Source: Oceanobacillus arenosus (GTDB lineage: Bacteria > Bacillota > Bacilli > Bacillales > Amphibacillaceae). Taken from it: a DNA stretch of 64,000 nucleotides. Location: the NCBI RefSeq assembly GCF_003369575.1, contig NZ_PIOC01000014.1, forward strand, positions 187,829 to 251,828, in the 5' to 3' direction. The notes below the pieces were generated by a model, which saw nothing but the letters and a program-made list of their open reading frames with translations, was not told the DNA's origin and searched no databases. Shown in pieces: positions 1 through 9,065 of the stretch. Both the position numbers and the translations under genes were made by a program. Numbering within the stretch: the first letter of the stretch is position 1; the number at the start of each line of letters is the position of its first letter.

Positions 1-280
1 AATAAGTTCCGCCGGTTCTTAATTTATCCTCTGCTTCATATATAGCAACTTCGGGAAATCCACCTAATCCTGGCATCGATTTATAGTTCACAACCCCTTG
101 ATATAAGTCTGCTTCCGTATTTGTTAATGGCGTAAATTTCAATTTTTCTTCTGCCATTTTTCTTATTTGACGATCTTCTGTGTTCTCCATTAGATAGCGG
201 AGAATTCTTGGATTTTGCATTTTAGAAATAATAAATTCAATGATGTCCGGATGGGAATCTACGAGCATTATCATTTGTGC
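1..280 (-). CDS. nrdJ: Adenosylcobalamin-dependent ribonucleotide reductase, 3' exon (partial)
   Basis: Second exon of the class II ribonucleotide reductase, which makes deoxynucleotides using coenzyme B12. Read on the minus strand from 280 it gives 93 codons beginning AQMIMLVDSHPDIIEF and ending in ...EDKLRTGGTY at the window edge, so the rest of the catalytic barrel lies outside. It continues directly from the GGSRRG that ends exon 1, restoring what I recall as the GGSRRG-AQM stretch of this family. The boundary at 280/281 is inferred from protein continuity and from the rule that a group I intron ends in G. Confidence 0.85.
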
Positions 281-1463
281 CAAATTAGTTACGTTGATTC
301 GTTAAATCAACTCTCTAAGTCGCCTTAGAGTTCAGACCATATCTTACACTTTAGAGTGCCCTCGCGCTTCGGGATCACTTAACCCCTACTCTACTCGCTT
401 CCACTAAGAATCTAGCATGCTTTCGATGGTCGTTGAACCTTCTCCCTTTAAGGAGCTTGGCTGCTGATTGTCTCTATCCACTAGCTGTTTTTAAGCGTTC
501 ACGCTTACCGTTTCCAGTTACGTTGTAGCCAGCAAGTCATGTATGATGCTTTTAACACTATCAAGATTATTAATAATGTCATCTGCCGAAAAAGGGACAA
601 TCCGATATCCATTTTTACGAGCTATCTCATTTTTTAGTTGGTCAATTTGCAATCTTTATAACTGCCAGTCTAATGGTTCGGGATAAAATTTAGGATTGGC
701 ATGCCAGTAATCTCCATCGCATTCAATAATTATGTTGTAATCAGAAAATAGAAAATCGAATTGTCTTTTATCTAAGATGAAAGAATATATATTACATCAA
801 TTACTTTTCGATATTCGTCTCTTGAAAGACTCGTTTCTCCATTTGCTTTAACGTCGCACTGCGTATTTTTTCAATAGTTTCTTCACTATAGATACCAGTT
901 TTACCACTATTCCATGAAGGTGTATTGTTCTTTCTTCTTGTTTTTGCGGTCTTTGCGATAATGTTATTAATATGAGTCTTTCTCTCTTTTTTACTCATCG
1001 ATTCATGCCATGCTGTTGTTTTGGTTGACCTATGTGGCCTTGTTCTTGTATCAAATTTAGACCCACATTCAACACATACGAGAGGCTTTCCTTTGCTTTT
1101 GCATGAACGACTACAATACATCTCAGGTTTACCTCTATATAGTCCCACAGTTCTTTCACAAAGTTCGTATACACATTCTAAGTCTTCAAGTAGATAATAA
1201 TGAGTTAAAAGGTATTTTTCTAGTGTTAAACCATGATAATTTATTAAATGCGATGTAAATCGACCTTGTTTGTTATGAGATATTTTGAATCCACAAATTT
1301 TACATTCATGAGATTATTTTGCATCATATGATTTCAAAGTCACTCACCTCAAATTTATTATAAAAACACTATACCAAACTTGGATGTTATTGACCCTGTA
1401 TTATCATAAAGATTTCCCAGCAATTCACGAGGTTTATTTATAGACGAAGCACTATGCTAATTT
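281..1463 (-). ncRNA. Group I self-splicing intron inside nrdJ
   Basis: A 1183-nt insertion between two in-frame exons. Minus-strand core elements are visible. The P-like AATTGCTGGGAAA is near 1405-1425. The Q-like AATCAGCAGCCAAGC is near 458-472. An R/S pair gives a long P7: GTTCA and GACCA pair with TGGTC and TGAAC, near 420-435 and 330-345. A P9 hairpin has 9-bp arms and a GCGA loop (about 312-335), followed by GTTGATT/AATCAAC. P1 forms between the exon end AGACGTGGT and GCTTCGTCT a few bases into the intron: 8 of 9 positions pair, with U-G at the splice site. The intron ends in G. These features fit group I; the subgroup was not determined. Confidence 0.9.
518..1343 (-). pseudogene. Decayed Vsr-like (EDxHD-type) homing endonuclease in the nrdJ intron
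   Basis: The remains of one endonuclease gene can be read in three pieces. A GTG at 1343 after GAGGTGA opens a zinc-finger-like region (CKICGFKISHNKQG, then YCSRSCKSKG and CVECGSKF). A TAA falls at codon 10. The frame then runs through a NUMOD3-like stretch (WNSGKTGIYSEETIEKIRSA) to a stop at 801. After a frameshift, the nuclease core reads QFDFLFSDYN, IIIECDGDYWHANPKFY, a TAA, and LKNEIARKNGYRIVPFSADDI, ending at 518. The IECDGDYWH motif is typical of Vsr-fold nucleases such as the phage recA-intron enzyme I-Bth0305I. At least two internal stops and one frameshift mean no active enzyme. Confidence 0.82.
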
Positions 1464-2258
1464 ACCACGTCTTGAACCACCTTGTTCCACTAAATGAGTC
1501 AGTTTAGCAATATCATCTAGCCATGAAACAGATCCAGATGATTTTCCATTTACACCTCTTGCCAATGTATTTCTAGGTCGTAGTGTAGAACCATTCGTCC
1601 CTACTCCGCCACCTCGACTCATAATTTCCATTACCTGTTTGCGATGATCGGAAATTCCTTCCCGTGAGTCTTTCACATATGGCATTACATAACAATTAAA
1701 ATAAGTTACATCGGTTTTTGCCCCAGCACCGTAAAGTACTCGTCCTGCTGGGATGAAATTTAAATCAGCAAGCTCTTTATTAAATATCTTGAACCACTTT
1801 TCCTGGTTTTCCTTCGTTTCTTCCACACTGGCAAGTCCCGTTGCATTACGCTTGGCAATTTGTTCATAATAAACTTCTAATGGTTTATCAATAACATCTA
1901 ACGATCGTTTAATAATTCCAGAAGAGGCCTCCGCTTCATCATCTAATACAGGAATAAACTCTGGGTCAACAGCGATATCTGCCATATTGTTTTCCCAATC
2001 AATTGCTTTAACAAGCCCAAATCCCCTAGCTGGAAACTTAGGATCGGCTTTAACCGTTATAACAACAAAATCACCCGTTTTTAAGGTCTTCTTTGCTGTA
2101 TCTTTAAAAGCATATCGATCTAACATTACTAAGCGTGAAACCCCTTTGTGTGTAATGCTCATGTCATCCGTAATTGGATGTACAGCTTCAAATTGTTTAA
2201 TGTCGTCATTTAAGGAAGCAATATTTATCTTATTGCTTGGTTCGACAATTGTTGTCAT
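1464..2258 (-). CDS. nrdJ: Adenosylcobalamin-dependent ribonucleotide reductase, 5' exon
   Basis: First exon, 265 codons. It holds the N-terminal region and the first part of the class II reductase catalytic domain, including FNCYVMPY (the Cys expected to be a redox-active partner), SRGGGVGTNGSTLRPRN and QGGSRRG, where it is cut by the intron. The ATG at 2258 follows AAAGGAG at good spacing. Without splicing, translation would run three codons (K-L-A) into the intron and stop at 1452, giving an inactive 268-residue fragment. Function therefore depends on splicing. Two NrdR boxes upstream point to control by dATP/ATP levels. Confidence 0.88.
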
Positions 2259-2328
2259 GCAATCGCTCCTTTGTTGGATTGATAAGTATAATTTCTAATA
2301 TAACAATACCACACTCGATAGAAAATAA

Positions 2329-2372
2329 ACGATATATTGTGTTGTCTTTATCTACTATACACTATATATTGT
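2329..2372. promoter_or_regulatory. Tandem NrdR boxes upstream of nrdJ
   Basis: ACGATATATTGTGT (2329-2342) and ACACTATATATTGT (2359-2372) both resemble the NrdR box, an imperfect palindrome of the form ACACWATATATWGTGT. Their start points are 30 bp apart (16 bp between boxes), about three helical turns, the usual arrangement for this repressor. They lie 70-115 bp upstream of the nrdJ start. Apart from these, 2259-2608 holds only the divergent leaders of nrdJ and the rhodanese gene. Confidence 0.7.
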
Positions 2373-2608
2373 TTTAATTGGTAGAATTATTCATTTTTCA
2401 ATGCCAAATAACGAATAATCCATTTAGGAATTCAAGCATATCATAGCAAAGGAATGGATTGATGGTTTGCAATTATTTTGATACCTAAAATCCACAATCA
2501 ATGTCGTACTTATTACATATAGCATTGTACGATTGAAATAAACTTTGAAAAAAGTAGCATTACAACATATAATAGAATAGAACATATGTGAAAGACGGGG
2601 GAAATAAA

Positions 2609-2980
2609 ATGGAAGTTGTAATTATTCTCGTAGTTGTACTTCTTGCGGTTGGTCTGTTTAGATATTACAGACAACGCTCATTTTTAAAAGTATTAACGGA
2701 GGAACAATTCGTTGAAGGATATCGTAAAGCACAACTTATTGATGTTAGAGAGCCACAAGAATTTGATGGCGGTCACATACTAGGTGCTAGAAACATTCCT
2801 GTTACACAAATGCGCCAACGTTTAGTTGAATTGCGTAAGGACAAGCCTGTTTATCTTTATTGTCAGGGTAGTTCGAGATCTGCTCGTGCAGCACAATTGC
2901 TTCACAAAAAAGGGTTTCAAGACCTTTACCAGTTAAAAGGCGGATTTAAACAATGGACAGGGAAAATTAAGAAAAAGTAA
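2609..2980 (+). CDS. Membrane-anchored rhodanese-like protein (YqhL-like)
   Basis: A 123-residue protein with one N-terminal membrane helix (residues 1-17), then a single rhodanese domain. The active-site loop is CQGSSRSA, with the sulfur-carrying Cys near residue 85, preceded by LIDVREPQEFDGGHI. Rhodanese domains pass sulfur from thiosulfate or persulfides to acceptors; the physiological substrate here is unknown. The start is the ATG at 2609, seven codons inside the longest frame, because GGGGGAA lies just upstream. The position next to gcvPB matches B. subtilis yqhL. Confidence 0.85.
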   Translation: MEVVIILVVVLLAVGLFRYYRQRSFLKVLTEEQFVEGYRKAQLIDVREPQEFDGGHILGARNIPVTQMRQRLVELRKDKPVYLYCQGSSRSARAAQLLHKKGFQDLYQLKGGFKQWTGKIKKK

Positions 2981-2986
2981 GTAAAT

Positions 2987-3024
2987 AGGCTTCAAGATTC
3001 TAAACCGATCTTGAAGCCTTTTTG
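2987..3024. terminator. Terminator between the rhodanese gene and gcvPB
   Basis: A 12-bp stem, AGGCTTCAAGAT with ATCTTGAAGCCT, is followed by TTTTT on the plus strand. It ends the rhodanese transcript and may also stop the converging gcv transcript, although the minus-strand T-tract is weak. Confidence 0.85.
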
Positions 3025-3069
3025 CAGTGTTAAATATTTTTTTTAGCCAATATGGTAGTAATCGCCTGC

Positions 3070-4530
3070 TTAATTTTTATGATATCTTAAGACAGGTTTT
3101 CTTGCAGCGGTTGCTTCATCCATACGCTTCACAATCGTATGATATGGTGCTTGTTGTACGGTTTCTGGATTACTCTTTGCTTCTTCAGCAATTGTAAGCA
3201 TTGCATCAATAAATCCATCCAGTGTTTCTTTTGATTCGGTTTCCGTAGGCTCAATCATAATTGCCTCTTCAACATTCAATGGAAAGTACACTGTTGGTGG
3301 ATGATACTTAAAGTCTAATAATCGTTTTGCAATATCTTTTGTCCGTACACCTAGCTTTTTCTGTTTTCTGCCAGATAGAACAAATTCATGCTTGCAATGC
3401 TGTGTATATGGAAGATCGTATTCTTTCTCTAATTTACGCATCATATAGTTTGCATTCAGTACTGCATATTCACTTACTTTTTTAAGTCCTTCTGCACCCA
3501 TCGTGCGAATATACGTATATGCACGCAGATTAATACCAAAGTTACCATAATACATTTTCACTCTACCGATGGATTGTGGTCGATTGTAATCAAATTCATA
3601 TAATCCATTATTTTTTACAATTACTGGTTTTGGTAAAAAAGGTGCCAATTCTTTAGTAACTCCGACCGGACCTGATCCGGGACCACCACCACCATGCGGA
3701 CCTGTAAAGGTTTTATGCAGATTCAAGTGAACCGCATCAAATCCCATATCACCTGGACGGGTATATCCCATAATTGCATTTAGGTTTGCCCCATCGTAGT
3801 ATAGCTTTCCACCTACACCATGAACGATTTCTGCCATTTTAAGAATTTCGGTTTCAAATAATCCTAATGTATTCGGATTCGTTAACATCAATGCCGCCGT
3901 ATCTTCACCAACAACACGCTTCAAATCTTCAATATCTACTAAACCATTTTCATTAGTTTTAACCGTAACTGCTTCAAATCCAGCGACAGCTGCTGAAGCA
4001 GGATTCGTACCATGTGCAGAGTCGGGAACAATAACTTTCGTACGGTGAAAATCGCCATTTGCTTCATGAAATGCCTTGATCATCATTAGTGAAGCCCATT
4101 CACCCTGTGCGCCTGCCGCTGGTTGTAGTGAAACCTCATGCATTCCAGTAATTTCTTGCAATGAAATTTGTAAATCATAAAGCATCTCCATTGCACCTTG
4201 TATGGTTCTTGTATCCTGGTACGGATGAATATGACTAAATCCATCAAGTCTTGCCACGTCTTCATTAATTTTTGGATTATATTTCATCGTACATGAACCT
4301 AATGGATAAAATCCTGAATCCACACCATAATTTCGGTTAGATAGACCTATATAATGACGCATGATGTCTAATTCACTTACTTCTGGTAATTCCGGTGCTG
4401 TTTTACGAACATAGACATCGGCAAATTCTTCTTCTAAATGAAATGCTGGAATATCTAGTTCTGGTAAATTATAGCTTACTCTGCCTTCTTTGCTACGTTC
4501 AAAAATGATTGGAAAGTTTTGATTAGCCAT
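3070..4530 (-). CDS. gcvPB: Glycine dehydrogenase (decarboxylating) subunit 2
   Basis: The C-terminal half of the split P-protein of the glycine cleavage system, 486 residues. It decarboxylates glycine with pyridoxal phosphate and passes the aminomethyl group to lipoylated H-protein. The PLP lysine is in [16 protein letters not shown] (Lys about 273). The motifs [10 protein letters not shown] and [12 protein letters not shown] are also present. The start overlaps the gcvPA stop by 8 bp, as expected for co-translated subunits of one enzyme. Last gene of the gcvT-gcvPA-gcvPB operon. Confidence 0.95.
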   Translation of the reverse strand: MANQNFPIIFERSKEGRVSYNLPELDIPAFHLEEEFADVYVRKTAPELPEVSELDIMRHYIGLSNRNYGVDSGFYPLGSCTMKYNPKINEDVARLDGFSHIHPYQDTRTIQGAMEMLYDLQISLQEITGMHEVSLQPAAGAQGEWASLMMIKAFHEANGDFHRTKVIVPDSAHGTNPASAAVAGFEAVTVKTNENGLVDIEDLKRVVGEDTAALMLTNPNTLGLFETEILKMAEIVHGVGGKLYYDGANLNAIMGYTRPGDMGFDAVHLNLHKTFTGPHGGGGPGSGPVGVTKELAPFLPKPVIVKNNGLYEFDYNRPQSIGRVKMYYGNFGINLRAYTYIRTMGAEGLKKVSEYAVLNANYMMRKLEKEYDLPYTQHCKHEFVLSGRKQKKLGVRTKDIAKRLLDFKYHPPTVYFPLNVEEAIMIEPTETESKETLDGFIDAMLTIAEEAKSNPETVQQAPYHTIVKRMDEATAARKPVLRYHKN

Positions 4531-5872
4531 TGATATCCCCCACTTCTTTCACAAAAACATCAATTTCTTCTTTTGTTCGAATTTCTGTCGTTGCAATTAA
4601 CATATGGTTTTCCAGTTCCGGGTAATTACGCCCTAGATCATACCCACCAATGATCCCCTTCTCAAATAGTTGTTCGTTCACTTCAGCAACTGGTTTCGAA
4701 AGTTTTACGACAATTTCATTGAAGAACGAACCTGTAAATGTAACTGGTAATTGAATCGCTTCTAATTGTTGCTTCGTGTATCTTGCCTTCTGCATATTTA
4801 ACACAGCCATCTTTTTCACGCCATGTTTGCCAATTGAGCTCATTGCAACAGAACTTGCTAACGCATTTAATGCTTGGTTTGACGTAATATTAGAAGTCGC
4901 CTTCTCACGCTTGATATGCTGTTCTCTCGTTTGTAATGTAAGTACAAATCCACGAACCCCATTTTCATCCTTCGTTTGACCAACTAACCGTCCTGGTACT
5001 TTGCGCATTAGCTTTTCTGTCGTTGCAAAGTAACCACAATGCGGTCCACCAAATTGTGCTGGAATTCCGAATACCTGTGTATCACCGACAACGATATCTG
5101 CACCAAATTCACCTGGTGGTGTTAAGTATCCTAGTGATAACGGATTACTTGATACGATAAACATTGTTTTCTTTTGTTCTTTAATTAATTCATTCACTAT
5201 ATCAAGTGGTTCAATTTGTCCAAAGAAGTTCGGATACTGGATAATGACACTTGCCGTATTATCGTCCAATTCTTTTTCTAAATGTTCCAAATCGGTTACA
5301 CCATCATGATGCTTGATTTCTACTATTTCTAAGTTTTTCCCTTTTGCCGCTGTTTCCACTAATGCACGGTATTCAGGATGGACTGCATTCGAAATTAGTA
5401 CTTTCTTTCTTTTTGTATGTGTCGTACTTAAATGAACTGCTTCTACTAGTGCTGTCCCTGCATCATAAAGGGATGAATTCACAACAGGCATTGCTGTTAA
5501 TTCGGATATCATCGTTTGAAATTCGAAAATAGCCTGTAGCTCCCCTTGCGAAATCTCCGGTTGATAGGGTGTATAAGCAGTGTAAAACTCAGATCTTGAA
5601 ATTACATGATCAACAACGGACGGGATAAAGTGATCATATACCCCAGCACCGAGAAATGAACGGTAGTCTTTTAAATTGGCATTTTTGTTCGCCATTTCTG
5701 TCAGTTCTCTCATTAATTGATATTCGCTCGTTGGCTTCTTAAGTTTTAAGTCTCCTTTAAATCGTACATCACTCGGAATATCAGAAAATAACACTTCAGT
5801 CGATTGGACACCGATACTTTCTAACATTACCTGTTTATCTGTCTCTGTCATTGGCAAATAACGAAAATCCAT
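4523..5872 (-). CDS. gcvPA: Glycine dehydrogenase (decarboxylating) subunit 1
   Basis: The N-terminal half of the split P-protein, 449 residues, starting [17 protein letters not shown] and containing [12 protein letters not shown] and [15 protein letters not shown], both typical of GcvPA. It has the aminotransferase fold but lacks the catalytic lysine, which GcvPB supplies. It is 13 bp downstream of gcvT and overlaps gcvPB by 8 bp. Confidence 0.95.
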   Translation of the reverse strand: MDFRYLPMTETDKQVMLESIGVQSTEVLFSDIPSDVRFKGDLKLKKPTSEYQLMRELTEMANKNANLKDYRSFLGAGVYDHFIPSVVDHVISRSEFYTAYTPYQPEISQGELQAIFEFQTMISELTAMPVVNSSLYDAGTALVEAVHLSTTHTKRKKVLISNAVHPEYRALVETAAKGKNLEIVEIKHHDGVTDLEHLEKELDDNTASVIIQYPNFFGQIEPLDIVNELIKEQKKTMFIVSSNPLSLGYLTPPGEFGADIVVGDTQVFGIPAQFGGPHCGYFATTEKLMRKVPGRLVGQTKDENGVRGFVLTLQTREQHIKREKATSNITSNQALNALASSVAMSSIGKHGVKKMAVLNMQKARYTKQQLEAIQLPVTFTGSFFNEIVVKLSKPVAEVNEQLFEKGIIGGYDLGRNYPELENHMLIATTEIRTKEEIDVFVKEVGDING

Positions 5873-5885
5873 AGCATTTATCCCC

Positions 5886-7001
5886 CTATTTTTGACGCTT
5901 ATAAAATGGTGTTTTCACTACAACTGCTTTTAATTCACGCTTACGAACTTGAATCGAAAGTTCTGTACCTTCTTTCGCAAATTCATTGTTAACTAAAGCA
6001 AGCCCAAGGTTTTTATGTAATGTCGGTGACTGTGTACCAGAAGTAATCGAGCCAATTTCTTCTCCGTCTTTTAGCACTGCATAACCATGTCTTGGTATAC
6101 CTTTATCCAGCATCTCAATGCCGACTAACGTTCTTTCCGTTCCATTTTCTTTCTGATTCTTTAAAACGGATTTTCCAATAAAGTCTGTTTCCTTATCAAC
6201 TTTCACAGCAAACCCGAGGCCAGCTTCAATTGGTGAAATATCTTTCGTAAGTTCCTGACCATACAAAGCTAAATTCGCCTCAAAACGGAGCGTATCCCTT
6301 GCACCAAGGCCAATCGGCTCTAGTCCCTTTTCCTTGCCTTTTTCTAATAGTAAATTCCATAGCGCTGCTCCAGCGGAAGGATTGATGTAAATTTCAAATC
6401 CATCCTCACCAGTATAGCCGGTTCGAGACACTAGTGCAGGCTGATCAATTGAAGCAAAATGAACATCTGTTTCAAAACGGAAATATTTCATTTCATGTAA
6501 ATTTGTATCTGTTAGTTCTTGTAATATTTCTTCTGAAAGTGGACCTTGCAATGCAAGTTGCACATAATCTTTTGTTACATTGTCAATGATTACTTCTGCT
6601 TCACTATACCTGTTATTTTTGACCAGCCATTCAAAGTCTTTCGCTGTATTCGCTGCATTCACCACTAATAAATACTCCGACTCATTTATCATGTAAATGA
6701 CGAAATCATCCACGGTACCGCCATCAGGGTAGCACATAAAAGTGTATTGAATGCGTTTCGGCGAAAGTTTCGCTACATCGTTCGTTGTCATTTCCTGTAA
6801 AAATTCAAGACTTTTCGGACCTTTTACTATGATTTCACCCATATGTGATACATCAAATAATCCAGCCTTCGTTCTTGTTGTCTCATGCTCATGTTTAATA
6901 CCTGAGAATTGTACTGGGAGATCCCAGCCACCAAAATCAATAGTTTTTGCACCATATTTCTCATATTCTGGAAATAATGGTGTTCGTTTTAACTCACTCA
7001 T
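5886..7001 (-). CDS. gcvT: Aminomethyltransferase (glycine cleavage T-protein)
   Basis: 371 residues. It transfers the methylene group from aminomethyl-lipoyl H-protein to tetrahydrofolate and releases ammonia. Family stretches seen include [41 protein letters not shown] and [17 protein letters not shown]. The ATG at 7001 follows AAAGGAGTGG. It is first in the operon, directly behind the glycine riboswitch. The H-protein and lipoamide dehydrogenase genes are not in this window. Confidence 0.95.
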   Translation of the reverse strand: MSELKRTPLFPEYEKYGAKTIDFGGWDLPVQFSGIKHEHETTRTKAGLFDVSHMGEIIVKGPKSLEFLQEMTTNDVAKLSPKRIQYTFMCYPDGGTVDDFVIYMINESEYLLVVNAANTAKDFEWLVKNNRYSEAEVIIDNVTKDYVQLALQGPLSEEILQELTDTNLHEMKYFRFETDVHFASIDQPALVSRTGYTGEDGFEIYINPSAGAALWNLLLEKGKEKGLEPIGLGARDTLRFEANLALYGQELTKDISPIEAGLGFAVKVDKETDFIGKSVLKNQKENGTERTLVGIEMLDKGIPRHGYAVLKDGEEIGSITSGTQSPTLHKNLGLALVNNEFAKEGTELSIQVRKRELKAVVVKTPFYKRQK

Positions 7002-7035
7002 TCTTCCACTCCTTTAATTAAAATGATGAAAAAAT

Positions 7036-7078
7036 GCATAAAAACAGAGATTTCTTTTATACTAAAGAAATCTCTGTC
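7036..7078 (-). terminator. Riboswitch-controlled terminator before gcvT
   Basis: On the minus strand a 14-bp perfect stem (ACAGAGATTTCTTT with AAAGAAATCTCTGT) is followed by TTTTTAT. Its 5' arm contains the CAGAG that also closes the second glycine aptamer, so terminator and aptamer exclude each other. Confidence 0.9.
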
Positions 7079-7262
7079 CTTCTACCAGAAAGTTGCATAT
7101 TGAAATCATTCAAAATCAATGGTCCCAATACTTGCTTCGTAGGTGGTTTACGACCCGTCGTAAACTCTCTCCAGAGTTGCGTCCTACAAGAGTCCGTTTG
7201 CCTGAGAGATTCGCTCTTCACTTGCTCCGTCGGCGTTACGCTATTCGTAAGCTCTCCCCTTG
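7079..7262 (-). promoter_or_regulatory. Tandem glycine riboswitch
   Basis: Minus-strand leader RNA with two glycine aptamers. The first has GGGGAGAGC, GCCGACGGAGCAAG and AATCTCTCAGGCAAA, then the linker CGGACTC. The second has CTCTGGAGAG, CCACCTACGAAGCAAG and AACTTTCTGGTAGAAGGACAGAG. CTCTG at 7172-7176 pairs with CAGAG at 7072-7076 to close aptamer 2. The same CAGAG is the 5' arm of the terminator, so bound glycine should prevent termination and switch on gcv. That is the standard ON logic of this riboswitch class. Confidence 0.95.
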
Positions 7263-7406
7263 TAATCATCCGCTAAAATGAATTTGTGATAGTTGGTTAT
7301 ACTATGCATACGTATAAAAAAACACTATCACAATTGCATAATATCATAATTTTTCGGATTGGTATAGCTAAATCCAAATTTTATTTCAAAGTAAAGGATG
7401 TATCAT

Positions 7407-9065
7407 ATGGATTCTATTCATGTTACGAAAGATTCTGCATTTATCGATAAACTAGAAACAAAACTCAATAAAAATGATCCCTTATCTACGTGGAAGTTGT
7501 TTTCAATGGCATATGAAGCAGAATTAACAAGGATATCTCCTTCATTTACTGGTCTTCGTGCACCAGAGCATTTACCACATGTTACCTTCCTAGATCATCA
7601 AGTAAAGGCTGCGGAGCAAGTAGTAGAAGAAATGAACGGCAGAGCGATACTAGCTGATGAAGTTGGATTAGGAAAAACAATTGAAGCAGGGTTAATTTTA
7701 AAAGAATATATGATTAAAGGAATGGTAAAAAATGCTTTAATTCTAGTCCCCGCTTCCCTTGTTAGTCAGTGGGTTCAAGAACTAAATGAAAAATTCTATA
7801 TTCCAGCAGTTGCCCATCGAAAAAATTATAATTGGGACCAGAATATCATTATCTCATCAATTGATACTGCAAAACGTTCCCCACATCGTGAGAAAATACT
7901 AGAGACTGACTATGATTTCATCTTAATTGATGAAGCACATAAACTTAAAAATCATAAAACCAAGAACTACGAATTCGTTCGTGCCTTAAAGAAAAAATAT
8001 TGCTTATTACTTACTGCAACACCAGTACAAAATCGATTAATTGAGATCTTTAACTTAATTTCCATCTTAAAGCCAGGACATCTTGGAAACTATAAATCAT
8101 TTTTAGAGAGGTATGGAAAGGATCGAAATAAAGTAAAAGAAGATCAGTATTTAAAACAACTAATCCAGAAAGTGATGATTCGAAACACACGCATCAATAC
8201 TGACCTTCAAGAGACGAAGCGAAATATCCAATCGATTTGGATAGATTTCACAAAGGAAGAACGGGATTTTTATGAATATCTCGACTCAAGTATGTCTTCT
8301 CATGCAACGTTTTCCAAGATTACGTTTTTAAGAGAAATTTGCTCTTCTCGTGAAGCATGTTATCTGTCATTGAAGAAAATTGGTGAAGAGAATACCAAAG
8401 AAAGCCATATTGAAACGTTAATATCAAAAATCGAACATTTACCACATCATGTTAAGGCCCAAAAAGCCGTCGAGCTAATTCAAAAAATCGGCGATGAGAA
8501 GGTCATTATTTTTACGGAATATCGGGCAACCCAGCATTATCTTCAGTGGTATTTACAGCAGCACGGCATTACATCGGTCCCATTTCGCGGTGGATTTAAG
8601 CGCGGGAAGAAAGACTGGATGCGCCAACTATTTAAGGATCATGCACAAGTACTAATTGCAACCGAGGCTGGTGGTGAGGGAATCAACCTCCAATTCTGTC
8701 ATCATTTAATCAATTATGATCTACCGTGGAATCCTATGCGGCTGGAGCAACGAATTGGTAGAATTCATCGTTATGGACAAAATCAAGATGTGATGATTTA
8801 TAATTTTGCAATCAGAAATACGATTGAAGAGCATATTATGACATTATTATATGAGAAGATTAACCTTTTCGAACAAGTAATCGGCAATCTTGATGCGATT
8901 TTATCTGAGTTAAACTTAACCAATTTAGAGAAAGAGATTACCAAGATCTATGATGATTCAACATCAACTGGTGAAGCAAAAATTAAATTAGATAACCTCT
9001 CCAGTATTCTGAAGCATACAATTGAACACGCCAACAGTGAGGAGCAGCAGTATGGCCATAACTAA
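7407..9065 (+). CDS. yqhH: SNF2-family DEAD/DEAH helicase-like ATPase (YqhH-like)
   Basis: 552 residues with both RecA-like lobes of an SNF2 ATPase. Visible motifs are DEVGLGKTIEAGLIL (Walker A), LIDEAHKLKN, LLLTATPVQN, VIIFTEYRATQHY and EAGGEGINLQ followed by QRIGRIHRYGQNQD. Such proteins move along duplex DNA; the role of YqhH in Bacillus is not settled. The ATG at 7407 is preferred over the one at 7398, which overlaps the AAAGGA ribosome binding site. It overlaps yqhG by 14 bp. Confidence 0.88.
   Translation: MDSIHVTKDSAFIDKLETKLNKNDPLSTWKLFSMAYEAELTRISPSFTGLRAPEHLPHVTFLDHQVKAAEQVVEEMNGRAILADEVGLGKTIEAGLILKEYMIKGMVKNALILVPASLVSQWVQELNEKFYIPAVAHRKNYNWDQNIIISSIDTAKRSPHREKILETDYDFILIDEAHKLKNHKTKNYEFVRALKKKYCLLLTATPVQNRLIEIFNLISILKPGHLGNYKSFLERYGKDRNKVKEDQYLKQLIQKVMIRNTRINTDLQETKRNIQSIWIDFTKEERDFYEYLDSSMSSHATFSKITFLREICSSREACYLSLKKIGEENTKESHIETLISKIEHLPHHVKAQKAVELIQKIGDEKVIIFTEYRATQHYLQWYLQQHGITSVPFRGGFKRGKKDWMRQLFKDHAQVLIATEAGGEGINLQFCHHLINYDLPWNPMRLEQRIGRIHRYGQNQDVMIYNFAIRNTIEEHIMTLLYEKINLFEQVIGNLDAILSELNLTNLEKEITKIYDDSTSTGEAKIKLDNLSSILKHTIEHANSEEQQYGHN

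Noticed and set aside
801-1148. A stand-alone 115-residue zinc-finger protein
   Set aside because: Homologous frames continue on both sides beyond stops and a frameshift, so this is the middle of a decayed homing endonuclease.
1452-2258. A complete 268-residue truncated reductase gene
   Set aside because: The sequence resumes in frame at 280 after a group I intron, and the last three codons are intron. It is exon 1 of an intact gene.
7034-7281. Short open frames on both strands upstream of gcvT
   Set aside because: They lie entirely within the glycine riboswitch and its terminator.
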